Under the pieces are notes generated by a model. It did no database searches. It saw only the letters and a list, made by a program, of their open reading frames with translations, and was not told where the DNA came from. From Colwellia sp. Arc7-D (GTDB lineage: Bacteria; Pseudomonadota; Gammaproteobacteria; Enterobacterales; Alteromonadaceae), in the NCBI RefSeq assembly GCF_003061515.1, contig NZ_CP028924.1:1116001-1180000 (forward strand): a stretch of DNA of 64,000 bases, read 5' to 3'. Position 1 is the first letter of the stretch, and the number at the start of each line of letters is the position of its first letter. Positions 17,184 to 27,628 of this stretch are shown piece by piece. Position numbers and translations under genes: made by a program.

Positions 17184-17284
17184 AGCTGTACTCGATTTTG
17201 TTAACCGCTTTGAAAGTTAACAATTGAAATGATGTTAACGTATTAAAAACCAGTGAAGTTAATACGAGCTAAGTTATGTTGACA

Positions 17285-17327
17285 TTCAAAGATAAATAAA
17301 GCGGATTAGGCTTCATTTATCTTTGAA
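17285..17327. terminator. large inverted repeat between convergent genes
   Basis: A 13-bp perfect stem (17285-17297 with 17315-17327), with an inner 4-bp AAGC/GCTT pairing, between the GGDEF gene and vanZ. There is no clean T tract; it may be a bidirectional, possibly Rho-assisted, terminator. Confidence 0.5.
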
Positions 17328-17367
17328 ACAATCTTATTTAGTCGCTATGATTTTTCATTTAGCTAAA

Positions 17368-17736
17368 TTACGTCTTATTAGAAGGTGTAGTTAACCAGCG
17401 CAGTACTTGGCTAAGCACTATCGCTATTAAAACACCACCGGCGTTAGCGGCCATATCTAACCATTCACCATAGCGGTTAACATGTGGTTGAATCAATTCA
17501 ATTAAGCCACTCCAGATAATAAATAATAAAGCAAAAGCTAACCAATATTTTGGCCGCCTTAATGCTACCGGTAACATTAAGGCGCAATAGGCGATAAAAT
17601 GATGTGTTTTATCGCTGCCAGGCGCTGCAGGTAAGTGTTCTACAGGAAACAATGACCCAACGGTTATAAGTATGAGTACGACCAGCGTAATCGCTTGCCA
17701 AAAGCGCTTAATAAAGTTTGTGATTATGGTTAGCAT
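17368..17736 (-). CDS. VanZ-family membrane protein
   Basis: A 122-aa inner-membrane protein with four predicted helices and the VanZ pattern (DKTHHFIAYCALMLP, then WSGLIELIQPHVNRYGEWLDMAANAGG). VanZ-like proteins occur widely; a role in teicoplanin resistance is known only for the founder. Its start lies 2 bp after the stop of the YtcJ-like gene, so they form an operon. The function here is unknown. Confidence 0.85.
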   Translation of the reverse strand: MLTIITNFIKRFWQAITLVVLILITVGSLFPVEHLPAAPGSDKTHHFIAYCALMLPVALRRPKYWLAFALLFIIWSGLIELIQPHVNRYGEWLDMAANAGGVLIAIVLSQVLRWLTTPSNKT

Positions 17737-17738
17737 TG

Positions 17739-19400
17739 TTATTTTTTATAGACCAATTTGCCATTCACCCATGTTTTATCAACGTTGATTGTCCAAATGT
17801 CTTGTTCTGGGATGGTAAATAAGTTTTTATCTAACAAGATAAAATCAGCTTTCTTTCCCTTTGCTAAACTGCCAATAATGTTTTCTTGATGACCAGAGTA
17901 AGCCGCATCTAGGGTAAAGCTTCTAAATGATTCTAGTGGCGTCATTTTTTCATCAGCAAACCATCCTCCTTGTGGGCTATTTTTATGATCTTGGCGAGTA
18001 ATGGAAGCATGAAGTCCAAAAAATGGGTTGGGTGATTCAACAGGGAAATCAGAACCTGCAGCAATAACCGCGTTAGCATCTAAGAGTTTTCTCCAGGCAT
18101 ACGCGCCTAATATTCTGTCTGGCCCAAGTCTATCTTGTGCCATGTTTTTATCACTAGTCGCATGGGTTGCTTGCATAGCAGCAATGACGTCTAGTTCTGC
18201 AAATCTTGGGATATCTTCAATGCGCAGTACTTGAGCATGTTCAACGCGGTGACGTAAAGCACCTGTTTTTGTTGCTTTAATATATTTTTCGTAAGTATCT
18301 AGCACCAGTTTATTGGCGTGATCACCAATAGCGTGGCTATTCACTTGAAAGCCTAAGCGCATTGACGTATCAACCAAATTTTCAAACTCTTTTGGTGTAT
18401 TAAGTAATAAACCTTTATGACCTGCATGGTCTGAGTAATCTTCAATTAATGCTGCACCGCGACTACCTAAAGCGCCATCGGCTTGAATTTTTACACTATT
18501 GAAAGTGAACATATCGTCTTTACTTCGATATTGCCCGCTGGCTAATGTTTGTTCCCAATTAGGCGATGGTAAATACAACATGGCATTAACGCGAATGCTC
18601 ATGGCATTCTCTTGGCTTAACGCTTTAAAAGCATTTAGGTTGTCTGTATCAATACCGGCATCGTGAACACTAGTCAGGCCAAAACTAGCAAGCGAGTCCA
18701 TTGCTTTTACTAACACTTGTTTTTGCTGCTTAATTGTTAATGGCGCAATACTGTTATTAATCAGTGCCATAGCATTATCGATAAACACACCGGTAGGCAT
18801 ACCGTTTTTATCTTTAATTATTTCACCGCCATCAGGAGACACAGTGTCTTTAGTGATACCCGCCATAGCCATTGCTGTTGAATTGGCCCAACCTGCATGT
18901 CCATCAACCCGTTCAAGCCAAACCGGCTGATCAGGAAAGTGTTTATCTAAACTCTCTGCAGTAGGAAAGGCATTACTTGGCCATTGAGTTTGATTCCAAC
19001 CACGGCCTTGTATCCATGTTAACCCGGTATTATTTTTTGCATAGTCTAGCGTTTTATTAATAGAATCTTGTTCAGAGATAGTATTGACTAAATCTGCACG
19101 CAATAAACTTAAGCCGTAACTTAAAATATGACCGTGGGAATCAATCAAACCTGGGATAAGTGTTTTGCCTTCACCATCTATAATCGTTATTTTATTTGAT
19201 GATGGTAATGCATCTTTTGCTGAATAGATTTTATCAATTTTATCGTCAGTAAATGCAATGGCGCTAAAGCTTTCAAGGTTCTGTCCATTGATGGTATAGC
19301 CTTGAATATTAGTAATTAGTGTGGTTTTTGCAATAGTGATTTCGGGGCTCAATGTGGCGAGAAATAGTGCTGCTTTTACCGCACTTGATAGACTCTTCAT
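17739..19400 (-). CDS. secreted YtcJ-like amidohydrolase
   Basis: A 553-aa metal-dependent hydrolase of the amidohydrolase superfamily, YtcJ type: LIPGLIDSHGH (metal-binding HxH), WIQGRGWNQTQWP, VQIQADGALGSRGAAL-like segment, HAIGD, HRVEHAQ, GSDFPVE and a C-terminal PGLIxxG-like beta part (KKADFILLD). A signal peptide (MKSLSSAVKAALFLATLSPEITIA) implies export. ATG 19400 is preceded by AAGGAAG; an upstream start at 19439 would bury the signal. The substrate is unknown; the family acts on amides, ureas or cyclic imides. Confidence 0.9.
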   Translation of the reverse strand: MKSLSSAVKAALFLATLSPEITIAKTTLITNIQGYTINGQNLESFSAIAFTDDKIDKIYSAKDALPSSNKITIIDGEGKTLIPGLIDSHGHILSYGLSLLRADLVNTISEQDSINKTLDYAKNNTGLTWIQGRGWNQTQWPSNAFPTAESLDKHFPDQPVWLERVDGHAGWANSTAMAMAGITKDTVSPDGGEIIKDKNGMPTGVFIDNAMALINNSIAPLTIKQQKQVLVKAMDSLASFGLTSVHDAGIDTDNLNAFKALSQENAMSIRVNAMLYLPSPNWEQTLASGQYRSKDDMFTFNSVKIQADGALGSRGAALIEDYSDHAGHKGLLLNTPKEFENLVDTSMRLGFQVNSHAIGDHANKLVLDTYEKYIKATKTGALRHRVEHAQVLRIEDIPRFAELDVIAAMQATHATSDKNMAQDRLGPDRILGAYAWRKLLDANAVIAAGSDFPVESPNPFFGLHASITRQDHKNSPQGGWFADEKMTPLESFRSFTLDAAYSGHQENIIGSLAKGKKADFILLDKNLFTIPEQDIWTINVDKTWVNGKLVYKK

Positions 19401-19492
19401 AATACTTCCTTGGATGCTTAAGTGGGCAAATACTAGCATGAAAAATAATGAAGTATCATCTTTTTCGAAGAGGTAATGGAAAGTTTTCAGCT

Positions 19493-19524
19493 AAAAAAAT
19501 ATAGAGCTTTTAGGCTCTATATTT
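19493..19524 (-). terminator. intrinsic terminator of the ABC exporter operon
   Basis: An 11-bp stem (19497-19507 with 19514-19524) and 6-nt loop; on the minus strand it is followed by seven T. It lies 38 bp after the stop of the last permease gene. Confidence 0.88.
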
Positions 19525-19561
19525 CAGCTAAAATAATTATCAGGTTATGTAAGCTAGTCGG

Positions 19562-20776
19562 CTAAATCGTGCGAGTTGCTGTTGCTGGCGGTATTAATGC
19601 GGCTTTACGTGCTGGGTATAGCACGGCTATTTGCCCAACAACAAATAACGTTACAATACCAAAAAGTATTAATTCAAAACCTATTGGGGATAAATTAAAG
19701 GTACTAACCAACCACATATTTAGTCCAATCGCGCCGATACAACCGATAATATTGCCAAAAGTAGAGATAATAAGGTTTTCCATCATAAAATAACGCATTA
19801 TTTGCCCTTTTGTTGCACCGAGCGCACGACGAGTACCAATTTGTTTTGTACGACGATTAATGCTGAAAATAGCTAGGCCGACAATACCAAAGCCGGTGAT
19901 TAAGGTTAAGGTTATGACAACGGTGGTTAAGATTTTATTCGTTGCATTATGCTGCTGATAACTTCGGTTTCGTGTATCTTCAGTCGTTGTTACTCGACGA
20001 ATAATGCGTTCTTTATCGCTTTCTGCTAATGCTTTTTCAATAATCGGCATTAACTCGTCCCGTCTTCCTTCTTCGGTACGAATGAAATAATAGCCGCCTT
20101 TTGCTTCACGCTGAAATGGTACAAGCATACTGCGTTCAACCCCATTCCAACCGTTCCATGGTGCTTGTAATGCTTTTACAATACCAATAATTTGCATGGG
20201 TTGTGTTTGTGAAATATAAACCGTTTTACCTACAGCAGACTGCCAGTCATTGGGGTATAAATTTTCTGCGAAAGCTTGCGTAATAATGGTTTTATCGGGC
20301 CATGTTGATTGACCATCTTTACGTAACTCAACATCACCTTGTTTGAAGTTAGCACCCGCTATAAGTTCTAAACCTAGTGTGTTGATGCCATGGTCATCGA
20401 CCATGTAAATTGCCGAGCCTACCGCATCTTTATCTTCACCAGCTTCATGTTGCAGTGCCATTGACCATCCACTACCACTTAATGGCACAGCATTGATTTG
20501 AACAGCATCAACAACCCCAGGTGTGTTGCGAATCATGTGTAAATCAGTTTGTAAATGGGCTTGAATATTATAGTCTTGTCCAAATACCGTATTGGTTAAA
20601 TAGAAGGTGTTTGCTTCGTCTATACCACTTTCACGCTGCATTTGTTGCTGGCGATCTTGGATCATAAATATAGCGTTGACCATAATCGCCATGGTTAAGG
20701 CAATTTGCAGGGCAATAAGTAGTGCCCCTATTTTATTGCGTGCCAAAGCACGTAGTATGAGTCCCGTTTCTAACAT
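19562..20776 (-). CDS. MacB/FtsX-type ABC transporter permease (second)
   Basis: A 404-aa permease: N-terminal membrane helix (IGALLIALQIALTMAIMVNAIFM), a periplasmic MacB-type core domain (about 45-275), then three C-terminal helices of the FtsX type (TVVITLTLITGFGIVGLAIFSI, RRTKQIGTRRALGATKGQIMRYFMMENL). The mechanotransmission-type family moves substrates from the periplasm outward. It is last in the adaptor-ATPase-permease-permease cluster, 24 bp after the first permease, with AGGAAA before its ATG. Confidence 0.9.
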   Translation of the reverse strand: MLETGLILRALARNKIGALLIALQIALTMAIMVNAIFMIQDRQQQMQRESGIDEANTFYLTNTVFGQDYNIQAHLQTDLHMIRNTPGVVDAVQINAVPLSGSGWSMALQHEAGEDKDAVGSAIYMVDDHGINTLGLELIAGANFKQGDVELRKDGQSTWPDKTIITQAFAENLYPNDWQSAVGKTVYISQTQPMQIIGIVKALQAPWNGWNGVERSMLVPFQREAKGGYYFIRTEEGRRDELMPIIEKALAESDKERIIRRVTTTEDTRNRSYQQHNATNKILTTVVITLTLITGFGIVGLAIFSINRRTKQIGTRRALGATKGQIMRYFMMENLIISTFGNIIGCIGAIGLNMWLVSTFNLSPIGFELILFGIVTLFVVGQIAVLYPARKAALIPPATATRTI

Positions 20777-20800
20777 AATAATTTCCTATTTACCTATAGC

Positions 20801-22111
20801 TTATTGGCTTTTAAGTTGCTGAGCAGGCTGGATATTACAAGCACGCCATGTTGGGTATAAACCGGCCAATATCGTGGAAAAAAGGGCAAGTGATACCGCT
20901 AAAATAGCCATATTAATGTCTAAACTTGCTAAGCCTTTCATGTAATCGCCATACAAGCCTTCAACCCCTTTTAAACCTAAGTAAGCGAGTAATAAACCTA
21001 ATATTCCACCTAATATCCCGATACATGCAGACTCAATAATATACTGGTTAAATAATGTGGCCTTGCTAGCACCTAAAGCTTGTCGTAAACCAATTTCAGG
21101 GGCTTTGCCTAAGAACTTAGCGAGTAATAAACCCACGGTATTAAGTAAACACACCAGTAAAAACATAAATGACATTGCCATCATCATTTGTGCATCGTCA
21201 GCTACAACTCCTTGAGATTCTAACCATTGCATTACATTACTTAAGCGGTTATCCATTGGACGTTGAAAACGACCAAATTGTTTTTGCTCTTCTACATAGG
21301 CATTAAGAAACTGCAGATAATCCTCTTTATCTTGTTGGGTTTTTAATTCCACCCAAAATTGTGTCCAAATACATTCAGAAGCTAAAAAAGCTTTAAAGCC
21401 ATCACCTGTCGGTTTCCAACAATTGGTATTACCTGAACGGGAAATTTTTTCATCGGCAATTAAATGAAAGGGCACAAATATATCTTCAGATTCATTAAAC
21501 GCACCAGTGGTAATATCGTAAAATCTTGGCTTGGGTTGCCATTGATCTATAACGCCGACAATACGAAACATATTTCCTTCGAGCTTAATTGACTTACCGA
21601 CAGAGTTTTCACCACCAAAAAGTTTGTCATTGGTTTCTTTACTCAACACCACGACAAGCTCTTTACTTTCATCGCTTTGTTGTGACCAACCGCTGCCATA
21701 AATAAAAGGCACATTAAACATGGTAAAAAAGTCTGCAGAATTAGCTCTACCATTGACAATTAATGGCAGCATTTCTGGATCTGCAGGCTCAATAACACCA
21801 AAGGCTTGAGCTTGAATATTTTGACGATAAGCTTTACTGGCGCGCATTAAGTTACTTGCATCAGTATAAGTGAGCTGATCAGGCGGATTTAAACCGTCGT
21901 CAAATGGATCGTTTACATCCCAACTATCTAGTTGCACATAATATAATTGTTGGCTTTTTTCTGGAATGGGGTTTGCTGACATTAAGTAGTTCACTGTCAC
22001 TGTGGTCATGGCGGTGCCAATACCTAAGCCGATAGCGCAAATCATTAAAAGGCTTAAGCCCCAATGGCGAATAATGCTGATCCAAGCGAGTCGTAAATAG
22101 TAATTAAACAT
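20801..22111 (-). CDS. MacB/FtsX-type ABC transporter permease (first)
   Basis: A 436-aa permease with the same layout as its downstream partner: an N-terminal helix (IIRHWGLSLLMICAIGLGIGTAM), a periplasmic core domain and three FtsX helices (MMAMSFMFLLVCLLNTVGLLLAKFLGKAPEIGLRQALGASK). ATG 22111 (MFNYYLRLAW) is chosen because AAGGAT precedes it; a frame open to 22204 would overlap the ATPase gene. The two permeases differ in sequence, so they probably form a heterodimer. Confidence 0.9.
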   Translation of the reverse strand: MFNYYLRLAWISIIRHWGLSLLMICAIGLGIGTAMTTVTVNYLMSANPIPEKSQQLYYVQLDSWDVNDPFDDGLNPPDQLTYTDASNLMRASKAYRQNIQAQAFGVIEPADPEMLPLIVNGRANSADFFTMFNVPFIYGSGWSQQSDESKELVVVLSKETNDKLFGGENSVGKSIKLEGNMFRIVGVIDQWQPKPRFYDITTGAFNESEDIFVPFHLIADEKISRSGNTNCWKPTGDGFKAFLASECIWTQFWVELKTQQDKEDYLQFLNAYVEEQKQFGRFQRPMDNRLSNVMQWLESQGVVADDAQMMMAMSFMFLLVCLLNTVGLLLAKFLGKAPEIGLRQALGASKATLFNQYIIESACIGILGGILGLLLAYLGLKGVEGLYGDYMKGLASLDINMAILAVSLALFSTILAGLYPTWRACNIQPAQQLKSQ

Positions 22112-22148
22112 AATGTTATCCTTGTGCTTTTTCTGGCGCTTGAATTTT

Positions 22149-22847
22149 TTACGCAGTCGCTTGTTGAATATTGGTGATAATATCGAGTTCACTGACTCTG
22201 CCATCTTTTACTTGAATGGTGCGTTTAGCCCGCTGAGCGAGTTGTGCATCGTGAGTCACCATTATAATCGTGGTACCTTGTTGGTTTATTTCTTCAAGTA
22301 AAGTCAGTACACCCTTAGCCATTTCAGAGTCGAGATTACCGGTTGGCTCATCAGCTAATAAGAAGCGTGGGCTAGTGGCAAGTGCTCGAGCAATGGCAAC
22401 ACGTTGCTGTTGACCACCGGATAATTGGCTAGGTAAATGTTTCATTCGAGAGGCAAGGCCCACACGTTCGAGGTTTTCTTCAATTCTGCGTTTACGCTCT
22501 GCGGCATTAAAACCGCGATAGCGTAATGGTACGTCAACATTGTCATAAAGGTTTAAGTCTGGAATTAAGTTGAAGCCTTGAAAGATAAAACCTATTTTTT
22601 GATTTCGCATGCGTGAACGGCCATTGTCGTTCAGCTTCCCAACATCTTCACCATCTAATAAAAACTCACCATTACTGTAAGTTTCAAGTAAGCCTGCAAT
22701 ATTTAAAAAAGTAGTTTTTCCTGAACCAGAAGGGCCGGTGACACTGACAAAGTCGCCTTCGTTAACCTGTAAACAAAAGTCACGCAAGGCATGAGTTTGA
22801 ATATCAGCGGTTTGGAATATTTTATTTATATTTTTCATGATTAACAT
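22149..22847 (-). CDS. ABC transporter ATP-binding protein (MacB/LolD type)
   Basis: A 232-aa nucleotide-binding subunit: Walker [12 protein letters not shown]-loop FIFQGFNLI, signature [15 protein letters not shown], Walker [12 protein letters not shown], switch His in [11 protein letters not shown]. This subfamily powers LolCDE, FtsEX and MacB-like systems. AAGGAA before ATG 22847. It lies between the adaptor and two permease genes and should energise that exporter. Confidence 0.94.
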   Translation of the reverse strand: MLIMKNINKIFQTADIQTHALRDFCLQVNEGDFVSVTGPSGSGKTTFLNIAGLLETYSNGEFLLDGEDVGKLNDNGRSRMRNQKIGFIFQGFNLIPDLNLYDNVDVPLRYRGFNAAERKRRIEENLERVGLASRMKHLPSQLSGGQQQRVAIARALATSPRFLLADEPTGNLDSEMAKGVLTLLEEINQQGTTIIMVTHDAQLAQRAKRTIQVKDGRVSELDIITNIQQATA

Positions 22848-22988
22848 ATTGAATTCCTTTATTTCTTATAATAATTATTTACTTCATGTATCGAGGTTTA
22901 TTGCCGCACCAAATCCAAATCCAAAACGAAATGAACTGAACTGATGGCGCGATGAAAATGAGTTAATTTGTTATATCTGTTAAGGACT

Positions 22989-24265
22989 TTAGTCACTAAG
23001 TAACACTTGATTAGCAGCATTAAAGGTATCAGTACCCGAAATAATGATTTGATCGCCTAGCGTTAATCCGTTGAGAATCTCTACATGACTTAAACTGCGG
23101 GCTCCAGTGGTAATAGCGGTTTTCTCAGCTAAGCCGTTATTCACTTTGTAAGCAAAGCGACCACCACTACTTTCAAGAAACTGTCCTCGCTGCACTTGTA
23201 AGACATTTTCTTTGTACTCTAAAATTATTTGTGTGTTTAAACGTTGGTTTTGTCGAAGCTTTTTTGGCATTTCTTGAGTAAAACGCACTCGTCCAGTAAC
23301 CTGATTATTCAGTATTTCGGGGAAATTGTGACTAGACGAGCACGAAAGGGTTGTTGTTCAAATTGAATATTAACCTCCATGCCTATGGCTAAATCATCGG
23401 CATAGCTTTCCGGTATTTCAATTTCAACTTCAAACTGTGATAAATCAACTATGGTTAAAATAGCCTGATTTTTGCTGAGAAACGTTTTGTTGTTAGTGCT
23501 TAAATTACCAACAATACCGTTGACTGGCGATGCGATATTTAAGCCATTCACTTGGCGCTGTAATTCTTGAACCAATAAACTTTGACGTCGAATGTCTAAT
23601 TGTAAAGATTGACTGTCAAAGTCTGAACTTTCGATATTAAGAGCCGCATCTTGAACCGCATGTTTATGCTGAAGGTTAGCTTGCTCTAACTCGTCTTGGG
23701 CCTTTTCATAATCAATTTGGCTAATCGCACTTTTGCTATAACCTAAATCAGCCCGGCGTTTTTCTCTATTTGCGGTGACGAGTTTTACGTTGGCTAAATC
23801 AACTGCTTTTTGATCAATAAGGCGCTGTTTTTTTGCTTGAATTTTTTGACGTTCAAAGCTTGATTGTAAGCTTTCTAAGGTGGTTTGTTGCTGAAACAAA
23901 CGGCTATTTAATTCAGGGCTTTCAAGCTGTGCAATAATTTGGCCCTGTTTGACTTCATTACCTGCTTCTATCATTAAAGTAATAGTGCCGTCTGCGGGGC
24001 TATAAACGGTAGGGCTTACGGCGGCAACAACTCGTCCTAATACTGAAATATCTCGAATAAATTCGCCTTGTGTAATCGTTGCAAGGCGCACTCGATCTAA
24101 GGCAATAGATTGTTCAGCTTTACTCCAGCGTGAAGCAGATGGTGCTATTTGCCAAATAATACTTGCAACAATAATTGTGGCGAGCGTGATGGTTAACCAT
24201 CTTTTTTTTGTCGGTGTTGTTTTAATTATTTGAATATCTTGTTCACTAGTGTCTTTAATCGACAT
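22989..24265 (-). pseudogene. MacA/HlyD-type periplasmic adaptor, split by a one-base frameshift
   Basis: Two adjacent frames make one 425-aa adaptor. The first part (24265 to about 23320) has an N-terminal membrane anchor (WLTITLATIIVASIIWQIAPSA), a lipoyl half (VYSPADGTITLMIEAGNEVKQGQIIAQLES), a long coiled coil and a second lipoyl half (INASPVNGIVG-like). It stops at 23309-23311 after an aberrant SPKY tail. Shifting at the run 23319-23322 (CCCC on the coding strand) gives ISPEILNNQVTGRVRFTQE and runs on to 22989. One added C repairs it. It is first in the exporter cluster; if truly broken the whole exporter would be non-functional. Confidence 0.85.
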
Positions 24266-24547
24266 GACTCATTCCCCCGAATGTCAAATCAGTGTTTAAA
24301 TCTAAAGCAAGGCCATTTGCTCAAGTGCACTGACACATAGTAAGTCGTAGGAAGCATGAAAAAGGTTTAAAAGTAATGTGAATATTTTTAAAGGGCTAGT
24401 TTATTAGCTTTGGCTATATGCTATTAACTATATGTAAACGTTGTTAATAATTAAGCTTTCAGAAAGGCAGTTTTCTTTTAAATGTTTAGGCGTTAGAGTT
24501 TGGAATTAAATTGCATATGAAAGGGGTGTGTTACAAAAAGTGAGCAG
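24266..24547. other. intergenic region between the exporter and lnt
   Basis: About 280 bp, AT-rich. It must contain the exporter promoter and the end of the lnt transcript; no clear hairpin or promoter pair was recognised. Confidence 0.35.
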
Positions 24548-26116
24548 TTAGTCAGTTGTTTCTCTTAGGTTATATTGCCTTTGATAGAGAAAAGTAAATA
24601 ATAAAAGTAGCAGTGGGATAGCAAAGTCGATAACACGTGTATAGCGGGCATAAGGCGTAATGCCTTTAACTAGCGGTACTTGTGTTGCTAGCACGGCTTG
24701 CTCAAACTGTGGAATTTGTTTAAGTATATTACCTTGGTGATCAACAACAGCGGTTATACCATTATTGGTTGCACGCAAAAATGGTCGGCCAAACTCTAAT
24801 GCCCGCATTCTCACAATTTCTAGATGTTGATGTGGGCCATGTGAGTCACCGAACCAAGCATCGTTACTCACGGTTAGCAGTAGGTCAGTTTGATCAGAGA
24901 AATTAGCGCTTAATTGCTCTGCGAATGCAACTTCAAAACAGATTAATGGTAGTAAGTGATATCCATTGGCGATTAAGTTAGGTTGAACATAATCACCACG
25001 GCTAAAAGATGACATAGGCAGATTAAAAAATGGTGCTAGTGGTCTTAGCCAATCAGCAAAAGGTACAAATTCACCTATGGGTAATAAGTGATGCTTAGCG
25101 TAACGGTTTTCATTGTTATATTGATAACTGCCTTGCTCATCTTCAGGTGATTGCTGACCAAGCACTACCAAATTATTGTAGTAATTTCTGCTGTTAACGT
25201 TGTAATCAATTATGCCCGAAATTATCGCGCTATTATTAAGTAAGGCTGAGCTTTGTGCTATTTCTAAAAAATCTTGCGCTTGGGTACTTGGCTCTACAGC
25301 GGTAATTGCTGATTCTGGCCAAATAATAATATCAGCGGGATAATGTTGTCGTGTAAGGTCTAAATACTTAAGCATGGTCGGCCATGTTAATTCTGGCGCC
25401 CACTTTAATTCTTGTTTGATATTGCCTTGAACCATCACAGTTTTAACTGTTTTACCTGTGGTTTTTACCCATGAAGTATTTTGCAGCAGTAAGCTAACCA
25501 CAGCAATCGAGCAAAGTAAGGCGATGTTGAGAGAACGTTTTTGTTGTTTAATAACAGAGACAATAGCAATACTGATGATAATAACTAATGCACTGATACC
25601 TTTTTCCCCTAGGATTGGGGCAAAAGCCGCTAACGGACCATCAATTTGGCTATAGCCTATTGTTAACCAAGGAAAACCCGTAAGTAATACACCACGTAAA
25701 AATTCGCTGAATAGCCAAAAAGGCAACAACAGCCAAAGGTTAAGTTTTTTATGAGGGGAAAAGCGCGCAGAAACGTAACAAGCCAGTGCGAGAAATAAAG
25801 CTAAATATAAACACAGGAGTATCATCAACAATATCGATACAGCCAGTGGTAAACCACCAAACTGATCGATACTAACATGCACCCAACTTATGCCAGCAGA
25901 AAACCAACCAAAAGCAAATATAAACCCTTGCTTAGCCGCGGCTTTTGCTGATTTTCCTTGAATTGTGTATAACCATGCCGGCAACAGTATTGCCATCAGC
26001 CAATAATAAGAAAATGGCGCGTAGCAAAAAACTAAAGCTAATCCCAAAAAGAAGCTGAGTATATTTTCTTTAGCAGTGATGTTGCTAATCATTCGTTTAA
26101 AGAATCTAGTCAGCAT
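24548..26116 (-). CDS. lnt: apolipoprotein N-acyltransferase
   Basis: Adds the third acyl chain to outer-membrane lipoproteins at the periplasmic face of the inner membrane. 522 aa: about six N-terminal membrane helices, then a nitrilase-like domain with the Glu-Lys-Cys triad (Glu268 in IIWPESAI, Lys341 in RYAKHHLLPIGE, Cys393 in LICFEVAFAE), close to the E. coli positions, and a C-terminal helix. Last gene of the miaB-ybeZ-ybeY-corC-lnt run, 5 bp after corC. Confidence 0.97.
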   Translation of the reverse strand: MLTRFFKRMISNITAKENILSFFLGLALVFCYAPFSYYWLMAILLPAWLYTIQGKSAKAAAKQGFIFAFGWFSAGISWVHVSIDQFGGLPLAVSILLMILLCLYLALFLALACYVSARFSPHKKLNLWLLLPFWLFSEFLRGVLLTGFPWLTIGYSQIDGPLAAFAPILGEKGISALVIIISIAIVSVIKQQKRSLNIALLCSIAVVSLLLQNTSWVKTTGKTVKTVMVQGNIKQELKWAPELTWPTMLKYLDLTRQHYPADIIIWPESAITAVEPSTQAQDFLEIAQSSALLNNSAIISGIIDYNVNSRNYYNNLVVLGQQSPEDEQGSYQYNNENRYAKHHLLPIGEFVPFADWLRPLAPFFNLPMSSFSRGDYVQPNLIANGYHLLPLICFEVAFAEQLSANFSDQTDLLLTVSNDAWFGDSHGPHQHLEIVRMRALEFGRPFLRATNNGITAVVDHQGNILKQIPQFEQAVLATQVPLVKGITPYARYTRVIDFAIPLLLLLFTFLYQRQYNLRETTD

Positions 26117-26121
26117 AAAAA

Positions 26122-27000
26122 TTAATCGGCGACTTTACCTGCGACAACATGTTCTTTTGGTACAGTAATTTGCACGGTTTGAATACGTCGACTATCAGCT
26201 GCGGTGACTTTAAATATGACTTTATTGATGGTGATTTTTTCACCTTTTTTCGGCATGTGACCAAAGTGTTGAATAACAATACCGCCAATGGTGTCAGCGT
26301 CACTTTCATTAAACTTGAAATTAAAGTAATTGTTAAAGTCAGTTAAATCGGTCAGCGCTTTTACTTGATAAACTTGCCCGGCAAGGTATTTAATGTCTTC
26401 TTCCATTGCATCATCGGTTTCGTCTTCAATTTCGCCTACGATCAGCTCTAGAATATCTTCGATGGTAACAACCCCTGAAACTCCACCATATTCATCAACA
26501 ACAATAGCCATATGGTAGCGTTGTTGGCGAAACTCTTTTAAAAGAGGGTCAACCTTTTTACTTTCGGGAACAATAATCGCTGGTCGAATAACCTTTGAAA
26601 TGGTGAACTCTTCATCAACTTGGTTAAAGCCGTATGCTAATAAATCCTTTGCTAAAAGGATACCTTCAACGTCATCAATATCTTCATTAATTACTGGAAA
26701 TCTTGAATGACCAGAATCAACGATAATAGCTAGAGATTTCTCTAACGGCTCATTAATATCTAAGGTGATCATTTGTGAGCGAGGGATCATAATATCGCGT
26801 ACACGCATGTCAGAGACTATGAGTACACCTTCGATCATTTGCTTAATTTCGGGATTAATAAGTTCGCGGTCTTCGGCATCGTTTAATGCTTCGACTAGCT
26901 GGTCTGTGTTTCTCGGTTCTCCGGTAAATACTTGCATAATTTTATTCAAAATAGATACATTTGAAGAACCGTTACTAGAGTGGGGTTGGTCGTCGCTCAT
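26122..27000 (-). CDS. corC: CorC/HlyC-family transporter-associated CBS protein (YbeX)
   Basis: A 292-aa cytosolic protein with two CBS domains (about 70-195: VRDIMIPRSQMITLD, GHSRFPVINED, then VDEYGGVSGVVTIEDILELIVGEI) and a C-terminal CorC_HlyC domain. In E. coli YbeX/CorC is linked to Mg/Co efflux and to ribosome maintenance. AAAGG precedes ATG 27000. Conserved position between ybeY and lnt. Confidence 0.95.
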   Translation of the reverse strand: MSDDQPHSSNGSSNVSILNKIMQVFTGEPRNTDQLVEALNDAEDRELINPEIKQMIEGVLIVSDMRVRDIMIPRSQMITLDINEPLEKSLAIIVDSGHSRFPVINEDIDDVEGILLAKDLLAYGFNQVDEEFTISKVIRPAIIVPESKKVDPLLKEFRQQRYHMAIVVDEYGGVSGVVTIEDILELIVGEIEDETDDAMEEDIKYLAGQVYQVKALTDLTDFNNYFNFKFNESDADTIGGIVIQHFGHMPKKGEKITINKVIFKVTAADSRRIQTVQITVPKEHVVAGKVAD

Positions 27001-27157
27001 AGAGCCTTTTTAATTCCTTGTTGGTTTAATTGATTTAATCTAAAACAGTTAGGTTAGTTTGTAACCGATTCTCATTAAATTCAAGTAATAAATTGTAGCT
27101 TACTCGCTTTAGTAAAATATAGCTGAAGCGGTGTAAGTTTACGTTAACTTTATTTTA

Positions 27158-27628
27158 TTAATTTATTTCATAGGGCGCAGGATAACCCAAGCCCGTTATT
27201 ATCTTTGTTTCTAGTGCTTCCATTTCATCTGCTTCATCATCTTCAATATGATCAAAGCCGAGTAAATGTAAGCAGCCATGTACTGTCATGTGCGCCCAAT
27301 GCGCATTAACATTCTTTTGCTGTTCTTTTGCTTCTTGTTCAACAACATCAACACAAATGACAAGATCACCGAGTAAGTCGAGTTCAATACCCTCTGGCAC
27401 ATCAAACGGAAATGAAAGCACATTAGTTGCCTTGTCTTTCCCTCGATATTGATGGTTAAGCTCTCGGCTTTCTTCAATATTGACCAATCTGACGGTTAGT
27501 TCAAATGGCTTATTATAGGGGACAAGTGCGGCTTCTACCCAGCGCTGAAAATCAATTTTTTCAGGAATAGCTTTATCATCACAAGCTATTTGTAGATCGA
27601 CAATAATATTAGTCGAGTCATTCGCCAT
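27158..27628 (-). CDS. ybeY: endoribonuclease YbeY (16S rRNA maturation)
   Basis: Zinc-dependent endoribonuclease needed for 16S rRNA 3' end processing and ribosome quality control. It shows [14 protein letters not shown] and the metal motif [14 protein letters not shown] 27628 gives 156 aa (E. coli 155) and an 11-bp overlap with ybeZ; a GTG at 27640 would add four residues. Translational coupling to ybeZ is likely since no clear Shine-Dalgarno is seen. Confidence 0.95.
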   Translation of the reverse strand: MANDSTNIIVDLQIACDDKAIPEKIDFQRWVEAALVPYNKPFELTVRLVNIEESRELNHQYRGKDKATNVLSFPFDVPEGIELDLLGDLVICVDVVEQEAKEQQKNVNAHWAHMTVHGCLHLLGFDHIEDDEADEMEALETKIITGLGYPAPYEIN

